Of a stretch of 64,000 bases of DNA, positions 12,797 to 21,393 are shown in pieces; position 1 is the first letter of the stretch, and every line of letters starts with the position of its first letter. Both the position numbers and the translations under genes were made by a program. Source of the stretch: Flavobacterium sp. KACC 22761 (lineage in GTDB: Bacteria > Bacteroidota > Bacteroidia > Flavobacteriales > Flavobacteriaceae); NCBI RefSeq assembly GCF_034058155.1, contig NZ_CP139148.1, positions 3,782,001 through 3,846,000 on the forward strand. Direction: 5' to 3'. Below the pieces are notes generated by a model that was given only the letters and a program-made list of their open reading frames with translations, searched no databases and was not told where the DNA came from.

Positions 12797-14323
12797 ATGA
12801 AAAAATACATAATTATAATATTTGTTTTTTGCTTTTCATTGACCGTTGAAGCTCAAAAAGTATTTGATGTTACCAAATACGGAGCTGTCGGAAATGGAAA
12901 AACATTAAACACTCAAGCAATTCAAAAGGCGATAGATGATGCCAATAAAAATAAAGGTGGCAAGGTTGTTTTATCAAAAGGGAAATTTCTCTCCGGAAGT
13001 ATTGTTTTGAAAAGCGGAGTAGAATTGTTTTTGGATGAAGATGCTGTTTTGTTGGGAAGTACCAATGTGAATGATTACCCGAAATATGATGGAAGAAGAG
13101 CTTTGATTGTTGCGACAGATTCAAAAAATATTTCGATTTCTGGAAAAGGAATTATTGACGGACAAGGCAGGGAATTGGCATTGGCTATTGATAGCTTGCA
13201 TCATACTGGCGTACGAATTGATCCTGAATATAATTATAGAAGATTACGTCCTGGAGATGGCAGAGGAAAATTAGTTTCATTCCTGAAATGCGATTCAGTC
13301 AAAATAACAAATGTTACGGTAAAAAATAGTTCAGGCTGGGTGACTTGTCTTGAACAATCGAAAAATATAGTTGTCGATCATATAAAAGTAGAAAGCAGAG
13401 CGTACTGGAATAATGACGGAATTGATATAAACGGTTGCGAAAATGTAATGGTTACAAATTGTGATGTCAACGCGGCAGATGACGGAATTTGTTTAAAATC
13501 AGATTCTCCGGGATTGCAAAACAATAATATTTATATCGCAAACTGTACCATAAGATCCAGTGCAAGCGCCGTAAAATTTGGAACTGGTTCTTACGGAAGT
13601 TTTAAAAATGTAACCATCGAAAATATTCAGGTTTACGATACGTTCAGATCTGCAATTGCAATTGAATCTGTAGATGGCGCCGAAATCGAAAATATAAAAG
13701 TTTCAAACATTACGGCTGTCAATACAGGAAATGCGATTTTAATTCGTTTGGGGCATCGAAATGGCGATAAACCGGGTTATATCAAAAATGTATCGATAAA
13801 AAATGTAAAAGCGCAAATTCCGTTTGGCCGTCCCGATATTGATTATGATTTAAGAGGACCTGAGGTAGATTATTTTCACAACCCTTTTCCGGCTACGATT
13901 GCCGGTATTCCGGGGTATTCTATCGAAAACGTAACTTTAGAAAACATTGAAATCAGTTATCCTGGAAGAGCCTCAAAAGGAATGGCTTATTTGCCTTTAA
14001 GCCGATTAAAGGATGTACTTGAAAACGAGAAAGGTTATCCTGAGTTTACCATGTTCGGAGAATTGCCTTCGTTTGGGTTTTATGTTCGTCACGTCAACGG
14101 AATTGAAATGAAAAACATCAAACTTACATTGGAAAAAGAAGATTTTCGTCCCGCTTTTGTTTTTGACGATGTAGAAAAACTAAAAATGGAAAAAATTGAC
14201 GTTCCGTCCGACAAAACAAATCAGATTATTTTTAAAGATGTTCTTTCAAGTAATCTCGATTCTGAAGCGATAAAAAGAAAAATTGAGCCAAAACAAAATA
14301 CATTTGTGTTGCCTGCTCATTAG
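12797..14323 (+). CDS. GH28 family glycoside hydrolase (pectinase type)
   Basis: A 508-residue right-handed beta-helix protein with a signal peptide (about 1-19, ending TVEAQ). It opens with FDVTKYGAVGNGKTLNT, the classic GH28 N-terminal start. The catalytic strip is recognisable as WNNDGIDINGC and AADDGICLKSD, which gives the Asp triad. The GHG motif is replaced by FGTGSYGS, as in many Bacteroidota GH28 members that act on substituted galacturonides or rhamnogalacturonan. The C-terminal 120 residues (LPLSRLKD onward) form an extension beyond the plain fungal fold. It probably releases galacturonate from pectin fragments in the periplasm. It is followed after 69 bases by a second GH28. Confidence 0.9.
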   Translation: MKKYIIIIFVFCFSLTVEAQKVFDVTKYGAVGNGKTLNTQAIQKAIDDANKNKGGKVVLSKGKFLSGSIVLKSGVELFLDEDAVLLGSTNVNDYPKYDGRRALIVATDSKNISISGKGIIDGQGRELALAIDSLHHTGVRIDPEYNYRRLRPGDGRGKLVSFLKCDSVKITNVTVKNSSGWVTCLEQSKNIVVDHIKVESRAYWNNDGIDINGCENVMVTNCDVNAADDGICLKSDSPGLQNNNIYIANCTIRSSASAVKFGTGSYGSFKNVTIENIQVYDTFRSAIAIESVDGAEIENIKVSNITAVNTGNAILIRLGHRNGDKPGYIKNVSIKNVKAQIPFGRPDIDYDLRGPEVDYFHNPFPATIAGIPGYSIENVTLENIEISYPGRASKGMAYLPLSRLKDVLENEKGYPEFTMFGELPSFGFYVRHVNGIEMKNIKLTLEKEDFRPAFVFDDVEKLKMEKIDVPSDKTNQIIFKDVLSSNLDSEAIKRKIEPKQNTFVLPAH

Positions 14324-14340
14324 TATGTAATTGAAAAGAA

Positions 14341-14374
14341 GCTTAGAGTCTTAGTGTCTTAGCAACTTAGCATC
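14341..14374. repeat. CTTAG-type intergenic tandem repeat, copy 2
   Basis: Five CTTAG units with 4-5 base spacers lie in the gap between the two GH28 genes (GCTTAGAGTCTTAGTGTCTT and on). It resembles the spacer at 12751-12790. Nothing else is seen in the gap. Confidence 0.55.
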
Positions 14375-14392
14375 TATAAAAAATAAAAACAA

Positions 14393-15835
14393 ATGATAAA
14401 GAAATCTATAATAACCGTAATTTTCTTTTGTATTTCAATGATAGCAGTAGCGCAAAAAGTTTACGATGTCAAAAAATACGGAGCTAAAGGTGATGGAAAA
14501 ACCAATGATGCCGTTGCAATTCAAAAGGCAATAGATGCTTGTAGTTTGGCAGGTGGACAAGTATTGATTCCGGCTCCATTTACTTTTTTGACGGGACCTT
14601 TCAATGTAAAATCAAATGTAGATTTGCATATTGAAGCAGGTGCAAAAATTTTAGCGAGTCCAGATGAAAAATTATATACAGAAAGCGCTTTCCGTGAAAA
14701 CAAGGGCGAAGGTACAATTTGGATTGGTGGAAAAAATATTGAGAATTTTACCATTAGCGGAAGCGGAAAAATTGATGGAAATGGAATTTCCTTTATGGGA
14801 GAAGAATTGCCAGATTCGTATGTTTTAAAACCTTTTAATGTCTTAGATCCACGTCCACATGTTTTGACTTTAATTGGAGGAAAAAATATCAGGATTAAAG
14901 ACGTTCATATCGGAAATTCAGCTTATTGGACTGTTCACTTAATTGGTTGTAATGATGTTGTAATCAGCGGAATTACTTTGCTAAATAGTCTAAAAGTCCG
15001 CAATAGTGATGGAATTGATATCGATCATTCGAAAAATGTTCGTATCAGCGATTGTTATATTGAAAGTGGCGATGATTGCATTTGTTTGAAAAACAGAAGA
15101 GAATTTGAAGAATTTGGATCTTGCGAAAATATTACTGTAACAAATTGCACCATGACAAGCAGCAGTTGCGCCATCAAAATTGGTTCAGAAAACATGGATG
15201 CCATCAGACAAGTGGTTTTCAATAATTGCATTATCAAAAACAGTAATCGTGGCGTCGGGATTCAAAATAGGGATGAAGGAACGGTAAGCGACGTTATTTT
15301 TTCCAATATTATTATCGAAGGTCGTTTGACTACAGATACTTGGTGGGGAAAAGCCGAGCCAATTTATGTAACCGCCTTTAGCCGTGCCAGCGGCAATCAT
15401 AAAGATGCAAATTGGCGTTTTCCAAAAGGAGCAACAGAGGGAAAAGTGGGAACAATCAGTAATATTTATTTTACCAACATTCAATGTACGGGCGAAAATG
15501 GTGTTTTTGTTAGCGGTGAAAGCAAAGATAAAATCAAAAATATAGTTTTTGAAGGTGTCAATGTTTCAATCAACAAAATTTCAAATTTTCCAGGCGGGAT
15601 TTATGATCGTCGTCCATCAAAAGTAGAAGGTTTTGTAAAAGGAAGCACGTCAGGATTTTACTTTGATACTGCAGAAAATATAAAAGTTCAAAATTGTTCG
15701 GTAACTTGGGGAGAAAACAAGCCAGATTATTTTAAGTATGCCATTGAAAGCAAAAATGTTGATGTCTTAAAAGTGAACAATTTAGACGGACAATCTGCAT
15801 TTCCAGAGAAATATGAAGCAGTGAAAAAGCAATAA
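14393..15835 (+). CDS. GH28 family glycoside hydrolase (exo-polygalacturonase type)
   Basis: A 480-residue beta-helix enzyme with signal peptide (about 1-20, ending AVAQK). Family marks are YDVKKYGAKGDGKTND at the N-terminus, RNSDGIDIDHSKN and SGDDCICLKN for the catalytic Asp residues, and IKIGSENM where fungal enzymes have GHG; IGSE is the usual bacterial form. NRGVGIQNRDEG occupies the place of the RIK substrate-binding motif. It differs clearly from the GH28 just upstream, so the two are not a recent duplication and probably cut different pectin linkages. The lengths and motif set fit an exo-acting galacturonidase, but linkage preference cannot be read from sequence. Confidence 0.92.
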   Translation: MIKKSIITVIFFCISMIAVAQKVYDVKKYGAKGDGKTNDAVAIQKAIDACSLAGGQVLIPAPFTFLTGPFNVKSNVDLHIEAGAKILASPDEKLYTESAFRENKGEGTIWIGGKNIENFTISGSGKIDGNGISFMGEELPDSYVLKPFNVLDPRPHVLTLIGGKNIRIKDVHIGNSAYWTVHLIGCNDVVISGITLLNSLKVRNSDGIDIDHSKNVRISDCYIESGDDCICLKNRREFEEFGSCENITVTNCTMTSSSCAIKIGSENMDAIRQVVFNNCIIKNSNRGVGIQNRDEGTVSDVIFSNIIIEGRLTTDTWWGKAEPIYVTAFSRASGNHKDANWRFPKGATEGKVGTISNIYFTNIQCTGENGVFVSGESKDKIKNIVFEGVNVSINKISNFPGGIYDRRPSKVEGFVKGSTSGFYFDTAENIKVQNCSVTWGENKPDYFKYAIESKNVDVLKVNNLDGQSAFPEKYEAVKKQ

Positions 15836-15898
15836 TAGATTTAGAAGTCCAGACCAATTCTTAAGTTTACAGTCAGAAACAAGCAGCATCAAAATCAA

Positions 15899-17890
15899 AT
15901 GAAAACAAACATAATTACAAGAATAATGGTAGGCGGTTTATTATTGAACTGCATTTACGGGCAGGCTCAAAAAACGAGTTTAGAAGTTGATTTGAAAAAA
16001 ACAACGGCTAAAATACAGCCTACAATGTTCGGTTTGTTTTTTGAAGATATCAATTTTGCTGCTGATGGAGGTTTGTACGCCGAAATGATTAAAAACAGAT
16101 CATTCGAATTTGATAAACCTTTAATGGGATGGGAGCAACCTAACACAAAACGGTCTTCAATGAATTTGAATTCGGGTGTTGCAACGCCTATAAAAGCATT
16201 GGAAAATAAAAACAATACAAACTTTTGCCGAATTCTGGTAAACGACCCTAAAGGCTATGAAATCATTAATGAAGGATTTAGAGGAATGGGCGTGAAGAAA
16301 AATGCAAAATACAATCTTTCATTAAAAGCTGCCAATCATTCAGGAGCAATAAAAAAAATAATTTTTCAGTTTATTGATAAAGATCAAAAAGTTATTGGCG
16401 AAACCAGCATAATTCCAATTTCTGATGAATGGAAAAATTATACGGCTCAATTGACAGCAACTCAAACAGAGGCAAAAGCAAAATTCAGAATAACATTTGA
16501 AGGTTCAGGAACTATTGATTTGGACATGATATCCGTTTTTCCAGAAGATACTTGGATGAACAGAAAAAATGGACTTCGCAAAGATCTTGTTCAACTTTTG
16601 TACGACATAAAACCTGGTTTCCTGCGTTTCCCGGGTGGCTGTATTGTTGAAGGAAGAACTTTGGCAGATCGTTATCAATGGAAAAATTCAATTGGGAATA
16701 TTGAGGAGAGAAGCACTAGGATGAACCGCTGGAATGTTGAGTTTGGCCATAAACAAACACCCGATTATTTTCAAAGTTTTGGTTTGGGATTTTTCGAATA
16801 TTTCCAGCTTTCTGAAGATATTGGTGCGACTCCATTGCCTATTTTAAGTTGCGGAATGGCTTGCCAATACAATACAGGTGAATTAGCACAAATGGAAGAA
16901 TTAGATCCTTATGTGCAGGATGCGTTGGACTTGATTGAATTTGCCAATGGTTCAGCAACTACTTCTTGGGGAAAACTCCGTGTAGAAATGGGGCATCCAA
17001 AACCATTTAATTTAAAATATATTGGAGTAGGAAATGAGCAATGGGGACCAGCTTATATTGAAAGATATAAAGTTTTTGAAAAAGCGATTAAAGATAAATA
17101 TCCAAACATTACTATCGTTTCAGGAAGCGGACCTTCGCCAAGCGGCGAGTTTTTTGATTTTGGAATGAACGAACTTAAAAAATTGAATGCCGAATTGATT
17201 GATGAACACTATTATGAAAGCCCAAAATGGTTTAGGGAAAATGCCACGCGATACGACAAATATGACCGTAAAGGGCCAAAAATATTTGCTGGAGAATATG
17301 CTGCTCAAAGTGTTTCGGGAGCCAATCCAAATAACAGAAATAATTGGGAATGCGCATTTTCTGAAGCGGCTTTTATTACAGGATTAGAACGAAATGCCGA
17401 AGTAGTGAATTTGACCTCGTATGCGCCATTAATGGCACACGAAGATGCTTGGCAATGGACGCCAGATATGATTTGGTTCAATAATTTAGAATCATACGGT
17501 TCTGCAAATTATTACGTGCAAAAAATATTCTCGACCAATAAAGGAACCGATTTGCTAAATATCACTAAAGACGGAAAACCAGTAACAGGAGAAAATAATT
17601 TGTACGCATCTGCAGTTAAGGACAGCAATACAAAAGAAATTATCTTAAAATTGGTCAATACATCTTCGGCAAAACAAGAGCTTAGCGTAGATTTGAAAGG
17701 AGAAAAATTGGCTTCAGCAGGAAAAATTATTACACTTTCTAGTCCAAATTTGCAGGATGAAAATACGTTTGCTAATCCAAAAAAGATATATCCGATTGAA
17801 GGAGAATATAAATTAAAAAATCAAAAAGTAGAAATAACTTTATCAGCGTATTCTTTGACAGTCCTGAAATTAAAACTAATCGAAAAATAG
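15899..17890 (+). CDS. GH51 alpha-L-arabinofuranosidase
   Basis: A 663-residue exported enzyme (signal peptide about 1-23, ending YGQAQ). GH51 features are TMFGLFFEDINFAADGG near the N-terminus, a carbohydrate-binding-like insert at about 60-205, LRFPGGCIVEG, the acid/base Glu380 in GVGNEQWG, and the nucleophile Glu466 in AGEYAAQ, followed by a C-terminal beta-sandwich (about 520-663). It removes alpha-L-arabinofuranose from arabinan or arabinogalactan side chains. It is the last gene of the same-strand carbohydrate block and completes a set that can strip galactose and arabinose and cut a galacturonan backbone. Confidence 0.94.
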   Translation: MKTNIITRIMVGGLLLNCIYGQAQKTSLEVDLKKTTAKIQPTMFGLFFEDINFAADGGLYAEMIKNRSFEFDKPLMGWEQPNTKRSSMNLNSGVATPIKALENKNNTNFCRILVNDPKGYEIINEGFRGMGVKKNAKYNLSLKAANHSGAIKKIIFQFIDKDQKVIGETSIIPISDEWKNYTAQLTATQTEAKAKFRITFEGSGTIDLDMISVFPEDTWMNRKNGLRKDLVQLLYDIKPGFLRFPGGCIVEGRTLADRYQWKNSIGNIEERSTRMNRWNVEFGHKQTPDYFQSFGLGFFEYFQLSEDIGATPLPILSCGMACQYNTGELAQMEELDPYVQDALDLIEFANGSATTSWGKLRVEMGHPKPFNLKYIGVGNEQWGPAYIERYKVFEKAIKDKYPNITIVSGSGPSPSGEFFDFGMNELKKLNAELIDEHYYESPKWFRENATRYDKYDRKGPKIFAGEYAAQSVSGANPNNRNNWECAFSEAAFITGLERNAEVVNLTSYAPLMAHEDAWQWTPDMIWFNNLESYGSANYYVQKIFSTNKGTDLLNITKDGKPVTGENNLYASAVKDSNTKEIILKLVNTSSAKQELSVDLKGEKLASAGKIITLSSPNLQDENTFANPKKIYPIEGEYKLKNQKVEITLSAYSLTVLKLKLIEK

Positions 17891-17971
17891 ATTTTTGATT
17901 TTGCAAATTTGTTTCTGTACTGTTATTATGGGAACAAAATTTGGAGTTTTGACTTTTCGGCCAAATGACAT

Positions 17972-18790
17972 TTAAAAACCAATATTGACAGCTTGTTGCA
18001 AATCAGTATCATTTTTTAATATCGAATTTCTTGATACAGAAGGCGTTATTCCCGTAAATTTTCTGAATTCTTTGATAAAATGAGCTTGGTCATAATATCC
18101 GCAGTCGTATGCTATTTCTGTCAGTGATTGTGACGTATTGAGCACTAATTGTAGGCTTTTATTAAATCGAAGTACCGAAGCGTAGGCAACAGGACTAATG
18201 CCAATATTGGACAAATATAGTTTTTGGATATATCTTTCTGATAAGCCAGAATGCTGTGCCAAAGAAGGCAAAACCGACAATTGCGAATCAAGAGAAAGTT
18301 GTTGACTAAGCGCCTGCAATGTTGAAACTTTTTTTAATCGCTTTTCATTTTTTTTCAATTGATTCAGAAAATGATTTTCTAGAATTTTGATTTTGGCTGA
18401 AAGTTCAGGTGCTTCCATGATTCGGCCGTATAATTCTCGGTTTTCTCCTAAAGAAACATCATACATATCAGTTGCATAATTTGTAAATTCTGACAACGGA
18501 TCGCAGAAGAACAGGGCGCTGGCATGAGGATAAATTCGCGCAATAAGTACAGAAGTTCCTTTGGCTACAGAAAGTCGAGTAGGAAGTGTAAGATGCCCTA
18601 ATAATTCTATTGCAGGCGTATCTTTTTGCTTTCCGTTGATAATCGTAGCGGCAAATCCTTCAGAGATATTGACAATAAAATCGACATAACCGCTGGGATA
18701 AAATACTTCGTTGTCAAGATTTTTTTCGATCGTAACAACAGTGTAATTTTTTATGTATGGCGCTAAACTGGCTGAGGGCAGAATTTGCAT
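17972..18790 (-). CDS. AraC-family transcriptional regulator
   Basis: About 272 residues from the ATG at 18790; the frame is open to a TTG at 18838, but the methionine gives a more usual start (MQILPSASLAPYIKNY). The N-terminal half (about 1-130) is a cupin-like sensor of the type often found ahead of AraC HTH in Bacteroidota. The C-terminal 100 residues hold the two-helix AraC DNA-binding unit, with SLTEIAYDCGYYDQAHFIKEF and FTGITPS as the diagnostic second HTH. It faces the GH51 gene tail to tail and is followed upstream by a second regulator on the same strand. The target genes are unknown. Confidence 0.88.
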   Translation of the reverse strand: MQILPSASLAPYIKNYTVVTIEKNLDNEVFYPSGYVDFIVNISEGFAATIINGKQKDTPAIELLGHLTLPTRLSVAKGTSVLIARIYPHASALFFCDPLSEFTNYATDMYDVSLGENRELYGRIMEAPELSAKIKILENHFLNQLKKNEKRLKKVSTLQALSQQLSLDSQLSVLPSLAQHSGLSERYIQKLYLSNIGISPVAYASVLRFNKSLQLVLNTSQSLTEIAYDCGYYDQAHFIKEFRKFTGITPSVSRNSILKNDTDLQQAVNIGF

Positions 18791-18915
18791 AAGAGTATTT
18801 TGAAATAACTTGTATTTAAAATTCCTGATTTTAAGCAATTTCGAAATTATAAATAAATAAAATACTAGCGAATTTTAGTTGAAAAAAATAAGATAATTAT
18901 AACATTTTTAAATCT

Positions 18916-19902
18916 TTAGGCCATCAAAAGAACATCTTTATAATATTTCTTTTTGTATTCTAATGGCGATATTCCGGTCACTTTTTTGAACACATCTCGA
19001 AATGTTTTTATATCGGAGTAGCCAACCTCATACATTACTTCGTTGACTGTTTTTCTGTTGGTTTCAAAGGTTTTTTTCGCAGCTTCAATTTTGACTCTTT
19101 GTGAATATTCAATTGGCGTATTTCCGGTTGCTTTTACAAATCTTCTGTCGAAATTTCTTCTTCCCACATTAAACCTTGAAGACAATTCGCTGATTGATAT
19201 TTTTTCTCCTAAATTTTCCTCAATATACAATTGTGCTTGTTGAACAATTTGGTCGTCATGCTTTTTTTGGCCCGAAAAAATTGCAAATTGAGATTGTGTG
19301 TTTCGGTTCATTTCAATCTGAAAAACTTTTGCGCAATAAACTGCCGTTTTTCTATCGTAATATTTTTCAATAAGGTAAATCATCAGATTCAGAAAGGAAT
19401 ACGCGCCTCCATTAGTGTAAATTCCATTTTCGTCTGTAATTAATTCATCGGTGCGAAGATTTACTTTTGGGAACAAGAGATTGAAATTTTCAGTAACCGA
19501 CCAATGCGTCGAACAGCTTTTTCCATCCAAAAGTCCAGAAGCCGCCAACATAAATGCGCCCGTGCAAATAGTAGCGATTTCTGCTCCATTATGGTATTGT
19601 TTTTCAAGCCATTTCACCAATAGTTCATTGTGTTGCAACGCCAGATCATAATTGTGGTTTAGTGACGGAATAATAATAAGATCAGTTTTTGCGACAGCAG
19701 AAATATGAGTATGTGGCGTAACAGTGAAAAGTCCGCCATTAAATTCTACTTTTTCAGAAAGACCGGCAAGCTGAATCTTGAATAATTCTTTTTTGCCGTT
19801 TGTTTTGTAAAAAGCGTTCGCTTTATTGAAGATTTCATACGCGCCCGTAATACTGGAAAGATTATTTTCTCCTTCAGGAACTAAAATAGTAAGCAGTTTC
19901 AT
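18916..19902 (-). CDS. GlxA-type transcriptional regulator (DJ-1/PfpI + AraC HTH)
   Basis: A 328-residue fusion. Residues 1-190 form a DJ-1/PfpI amidotransferase-like domain with the nucleophile-elbow cysteine in ATICTGAFMLAASGLLDG. Residues 215-320 carry an AraC HTH (ISELSSRFNVGRRNFDRRF and VNEVMYEVGYSDIKTFRDVF). This is the GlxA/FtrA family, in which the first domain serves as a ligand sensor. It is divergent to a small EthD/REDY-like gene and an oxidoreductase gene starting about 140 bases away, which are the natural candidates for its control. The ATG at 19902 is preceded by an AT-rich spacer. Confidence 0.92.
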   Translation of the reverse strand: MKLLTILVPEGENNLSSITGAYEIFNKANAFYKTNGKKELFKIQLAGLSEKVEFNGGLFTVTPHTHISAVAKTDLIIIPSLNHNYDLALQHNELLVKWLEKQYHNGAEIATICTGAFMLAASGLLDGKSCSTHWSVTENFNLLFPKVNLRTDELITDENGIYTNGGAYSFLNLMIYLIEKYYDRKTAVYCAKVFQIEMNRNTQSQFAIFSGQKKHDDQIVQQAQLYIEENLGEKISISELSSRFNVGRRNFDRRFVKATGNTPIEYSQRVKIEAAKKTFETNRKTVNEVMYEVGYSDIKTFRDVFKKVTGISPLEYKKKYYKDVLLMA

Positions 19903-20042
19903 CTTTGTTTTTCTTATAAAGGTATAAAAAGTTTCTGTCCAAATATCCCCTTAAGAATGTCTAATTAGCACTTTACAAAAAATGATCTTTGAGATTAAGT
20001 TTATCATACCAAAAAGTCTAACTATTTAAACAAATTTTGATC

Positions 20043-20354
20043 ATGGCAAAAATGACTGTAATTTACAAAACACCAAAAGACACGAATTTCTTTGAAAAGC
20101 ACTATTTTGAGGTTCATATTCCTTTGGCAAAAAAGCTTCCAGGGTTGCTAAAATATGAAATCAACGAAGGGCCGATTCTATCGCTGACAGGACATTCTGA
20201 TGTCTATCGCGTTGCTAATTTATATTTTGAGTCAATGGAATCAATGATGAGTGCTTTTAAATCAGAAATTGGACAAGAATGTGCAGTTGACAGAAGGATT
20301 TTTGCTAGCGATGAGGAAGTGCAGATTTACGTGTACGATACAAAAAACACCTAA
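20043..20354 (+). CDS. EthD/REDY-like small protein
   Basis: A 103-residue protein starting at the ATG at 20043; a TTG six bases upstream is less likely. The sequence TVIYKTPKDTNFFEKHYFEVHIPLAKKLPG matches the ferredoxin-fold EthD family, whose members are small dimeric alpha/beta barrel proteins next to oxidation or ring-cleavage genes. KYEINEG and the C-terminal acidic segment also fit. It lies 60 bases ahead of an epimerase-like oxidoreductase and diverges from a GlxA-type regulator. No enzymatic activity can be assigned. Confidence 0.8.
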   Translation: MAKMTVIYKTPKDTNFFEKHYFEVHIPLAKKLPGLLKYEINEGPILSLTGHSDVYRVANLYFESMESMMSAFKSEIGQECAVDRRIFASDEEVQIYVYDTKNT

Positions 20355-20414
20355 ATAAGGAGAATTATTGTATTGCAATTTTCTGTAATTTAGTGGAAAG
20401 AAACAGAATTAACA

Positions 20415-21338
20415 ATGCAAACAATACTAGGCGCCAATGGACAAATTGGAGAAGAACTCGCAAGAGAATTAAAAAGAAATTTTACTTCGGATATTCGAAT
20501 TGTCAGCCGTAGAGCGCAAAAAGTCAATGAAACCGATACGGTTTTTTCAGCCGATTTAACCAATAAAGAAAAGGCTCTTGAAGCAGTAAACGGCAGTGAA
20601 ATTGCTTATTTTACTTTGGGGCTTCCTATGGATTCTGATTTATGGGAAAAGCAATTCAGGCTTATTTTAAGAAACGTAATTGATGCTTGCAAAAGTACAG
20701 GTACGAAACTTGTATTTTTTGACAATACCTATATGTATCCGCAAGATGATAACATTCTTACCGAAATGACTCCTTTTGCTCCAATTGGTAGAAAAGGAAA
20801 GGTACGGGCAGAAATGGCAGAAATGGTTTTAAGCGAAATAAAATCAGGCGAATTGAAAGCAGTTATTTGTCGTGCTCCTGAATTTTATGGACCAAAGAAA
20901 ACACAAAGCATCACGAATACCTTAATTTTTAATGCTATAAAAGAAGGCAAAAAACTAAAAGTCCTTTTGAGCGAATCAAAAAAGAGAAGTCTTATTTGGA
21001 CGCCAGATGCAAGTAGGGCAACAGCATTAATTGGAAATACACCCGACGCTTTCGGCCAAACTTGGCATTTGCCGGTCGATCAAAGCCATCCAACTTATAA
21101 AGAGTTCGTCGCTTTGGCTTCTGAGATTTATGGCAAAGAATTAAACTATGCTGTTATCCCGAAATTTGTCTTTAAAATAGGCTCACTTTTTAATAAAAGA
21201 TTCAAAGAATTGCTGGAATTGTTGCCAAGATATGAACACCATAATTTATTTGATGATGCAAAATTTAGGACACGTTTTCCAGATTTCAAAGTGACTTCGT
21301 ATAAACAAGGAATTGAAACAATTAAAAATGAAAATTGA
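20415..21338 (+). CDS. NAD(P)-dependent epimerase/dehydratase-like oxidoreductase
   Basis: A 307-residue extended short-chain dehydrogenase fold. The N-terminus QTILGANGQIGEELAREL is a nucleotide-binding GxxGxxG variant. VFFDNTYMYPQ stands where typical members have the catalytic Ser/Tyr region, and the YxxxK tyrosine is not in its classic setting, so it may be an atypical SDR. It lies downstream of an EthD-like gene and the pair is probably co-transcribed under the divergent GlxA-type regulator. The substrate is unknown. Confidence 0.82.
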   Translation: MQTILGANGQIGEELARELKRNFTSDIRIVSRRAQKVNETDTVFSADLTNKEKALEAVNGSEIAYFTLGLPMDSDLWEKQFRLILRNVIDACKSTGTKLVFFDNTYMYPQDDNILTEMTPFAPIGRKGKVRAEMAEMVLSEIKSGELKAVICRAPEFYGPKKTQSITNTLIFNAIKEGKKLKVLLSESKKRSLIWTPDASRATALIGNTPDAFGQTWHLPVDQSHPTYKEFVALASEIYGKELNYAVIPKFVFKIGSLFNKRFKELLELLPRYEHHNLFDDAKFRTRFPDFKVTSYKQGIETIKNEN

Positions 21339-21360
21339 ATGTTAAAAGAAATGCTTAAAA

Positions 21361-21387
21361 AAAACTCTCGATTCAGTCGAGAGTTTT
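21361..21387. terminator. bidirectional intrinsic terminator
   Basis: The arms AAAACTCTCGA and TCGAGAGTTTT enclose the loop TTCAG, flanked by A-rich and T-rich tracts. The hairpin lies between the convergent oxidoreductase gene (+) and catalase gene (-) and can serve both. Confidence 0.85.
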
Positions 21388-21393
21388 TTTGAT

